Below, piece after piece: positions 63,101-64,000 of a stretch of 64,000 nt of DNA. A model generated the notes under the pieces. That model was not told the DNA's origin. It saw nothing but the letters and a program-made list of their open reading frames with translations, and ran no database searches. The DNA is from Mastacembelus armatus. Lineage: Eukaryota > Chordata > Actinopteri > Synbranchiformes > Mastacembelidae. The stretch lies in assembly GCF_900324485.2 (NCBI RefSeq), contig NC_046648.1, positions 1,364,001-1,428,000 on the forward strand. The letters run 5' to 3'. Positions within the stretch are counted from its first letter, which is position 1; the number at the start of each line of letters is the position of its first letter. Position numbers and translations under genes: made by a program.

Positions 63101-63930
63101 ATCATTTTCTGTCAGACAGAAGAGACAGACTTCAATGTTACTGTGGGCACGAGACCTAACAAGTAGGAGTTCTGAATATGGGTTGTCTGTCTGCAATAAA
63201 TGCATTTTACATTTATTACTTTTGTTGTTTAGAATCTGATGCGATGTTATTTGTGCAAAAAAAGAATAAGTCCATTAAAAACATGTTTAAATCCTTGGTA
63301 GCTACAGGACAAGCCAATATGGTCTTTTTAGGTTTCAGCTGTTCTGATCTGAACCGTGATGAGTGACTGGACTTCCTCTTTATTTGTGCTAATGTTACAG
63401 TTTTTCATCCTTTCATGCTTCCATCACTAAACAGCTAAAGTTTCAGTTCTCTACACAGATGTATGAAACTCAAGGAAAACACATATATATATTTTAAGAA
63501 AACTAGAGTTAAATAAAAGCGATAACTATACTGTTAAAGATGTATATAAAATGTGATTAATACTTACTATCCACTGTAATGGAAACTTTATGATTACTGT
63601 GAGTATATTTGTCATGGCCTCCTATTTCAATCCTGAAATAAAAAGACCCTTGGTCACTCTGCTGAAGGGAATTGATCTTAAGGGAGCAATTTTTTTGTTC
63701 GAGGTTTCCCAGCAGCTCTGTCCGACTGCGGTAATTCTCTATGATGTTAGACGTCTGCGGGTGGTAGATGACCTGATCTGTGTCTTTGTACCAAATCCCA
63801 GTATACCCAGTGATTTTGTTCGTTGTATGTGGGAAATCATATTTGCAGGAAATAACCACACAGGATCCCAGGACACCTCTGACTGACTGTGGCACTGTAA
63901 CGGTCCAAGATGAGGCTTCACTACGAGCAA
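60162..63930 (-). CDS. MAG/Siglec-4-like sialic-acid-binding Ig receptor, signal-peptide exon off the window
   Basis: Type I receptor with four Ig domains. Exons 63568-63930 (V-set), 62499-62771 (C2), 61815-62066 (C2), 61478-61729 (MAG-type last domain), 61276-61366 (TM), 60472-60555, 60298-60367 and 60162-60194 (tail) join in phase. The V-set has GSCVVISCKYDFP, NCSLKIN and FYFRIEIGGHDKY, with both Siglec cysteines and the Arg equivalent to MAG Arg118. Domain 2 has the partner Cys (YPACPP) of the Siglec interdomain disulfide. The last domain (KCVCIVESNPPSKVHF) closely follows MAG domain 5. The tail has YSFVYGN, IYSNV and a terminal IYANM. MAG has five Ig domains, so one is absent here; CD22-like paralogues are the alternative. 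The first exon lies beyond 64000. Confidence 0.85.
60246..60282 (+). repeat. (AATG)n microsatellite
   Basis: About nine near-perfect tetramer units within the last intron of the MAG-like gene, 15 bases from the donor of the exon at 60298. Confidence 0.9.
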
Positions 63931-64000
63931 CTGTGGTAAAAAAAAAAAAAAAAAACGCAGAGAAAAATGGGTGAAATAAAACAAAAAGTAAGCAGAAGAA

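Overview
The window is nuclear DNA of a ray-finned (teleost, probably percomorph) fish. All genes are split by GT-AG introns. The proteins are clear vertebrate orthologues, and the intergenic DNA carries typical fish repeats (Tc1 transposon, RTE- and L2-like LINEs, short fish retroposon tails). No tRNA, rRNA, CRISPR array, retrovirus or bacterial-type feature was seen. Exon borders were read by eye from splice signals, codon phase and remembered protein families; no alignment or search was run.

Layout. 368-16970 (-): kmt2b, a histone H3K4 methyltransferase whose last exons (FYRC and SET) lie beyond the left edge. 19138-20461 (+): psenen (gamma-secretase subunit PEN-2). 22375-23138 (+): hspb6 (small heat-shock protein), tail to tail with proser3 (23589-27684, -). 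28600-31382 (+): lin37 (MuvB/DREAM subunit), sharing a divergent promoter region with proser3. These five genes are also close neighbours on human 19q13.12, so this is an old linkage group, with hspb6-proser3 rearranged relative to human. 32952-34336 (-): a chemoattractant-type GPCR. 34932-37951 (-): chymotrypsin-like protease ctrl, with an L2-like LINE in intron 3. 40248-43022 (-): constitutive Hsp70 hspa8. 44835-51562 (-): a TBC-domain Rab GAP with a Tc1 copy and a LINE in its introns. 53428-55793 (+): a one-Ig-domain Siglec-like receptor. 60162 to the right edge (-): a four-Ig-domain MAG/Siglec-4-like receptor.

The genes do not form one pathway. Left to right they are chromatin and cell-cycle control (kmt2b, lin37), proteostasis (hspb6, hspa8), intramembrane proteolysis (psenen), digestion (ctrl), membrane traffic (TBC) and immune or glial recognition (GPCR and two Siglec-like receptors). 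The Siglec-like pair is the least standard part: convergent genes, both with the sialic-acid-binding arginine position and both with repeated cytoplasmic YxN motifs, but one reduced to a single V domain. Other points of interest are a Tc1 remnant ending at a host splice acceptor, a recent copy of a proser3 exon inside lin37, a palindrome (TAACGTTA) clustered at the CpG-type promoters, a CTCF-like site, and a stop-free in-frame intron in hspb6.
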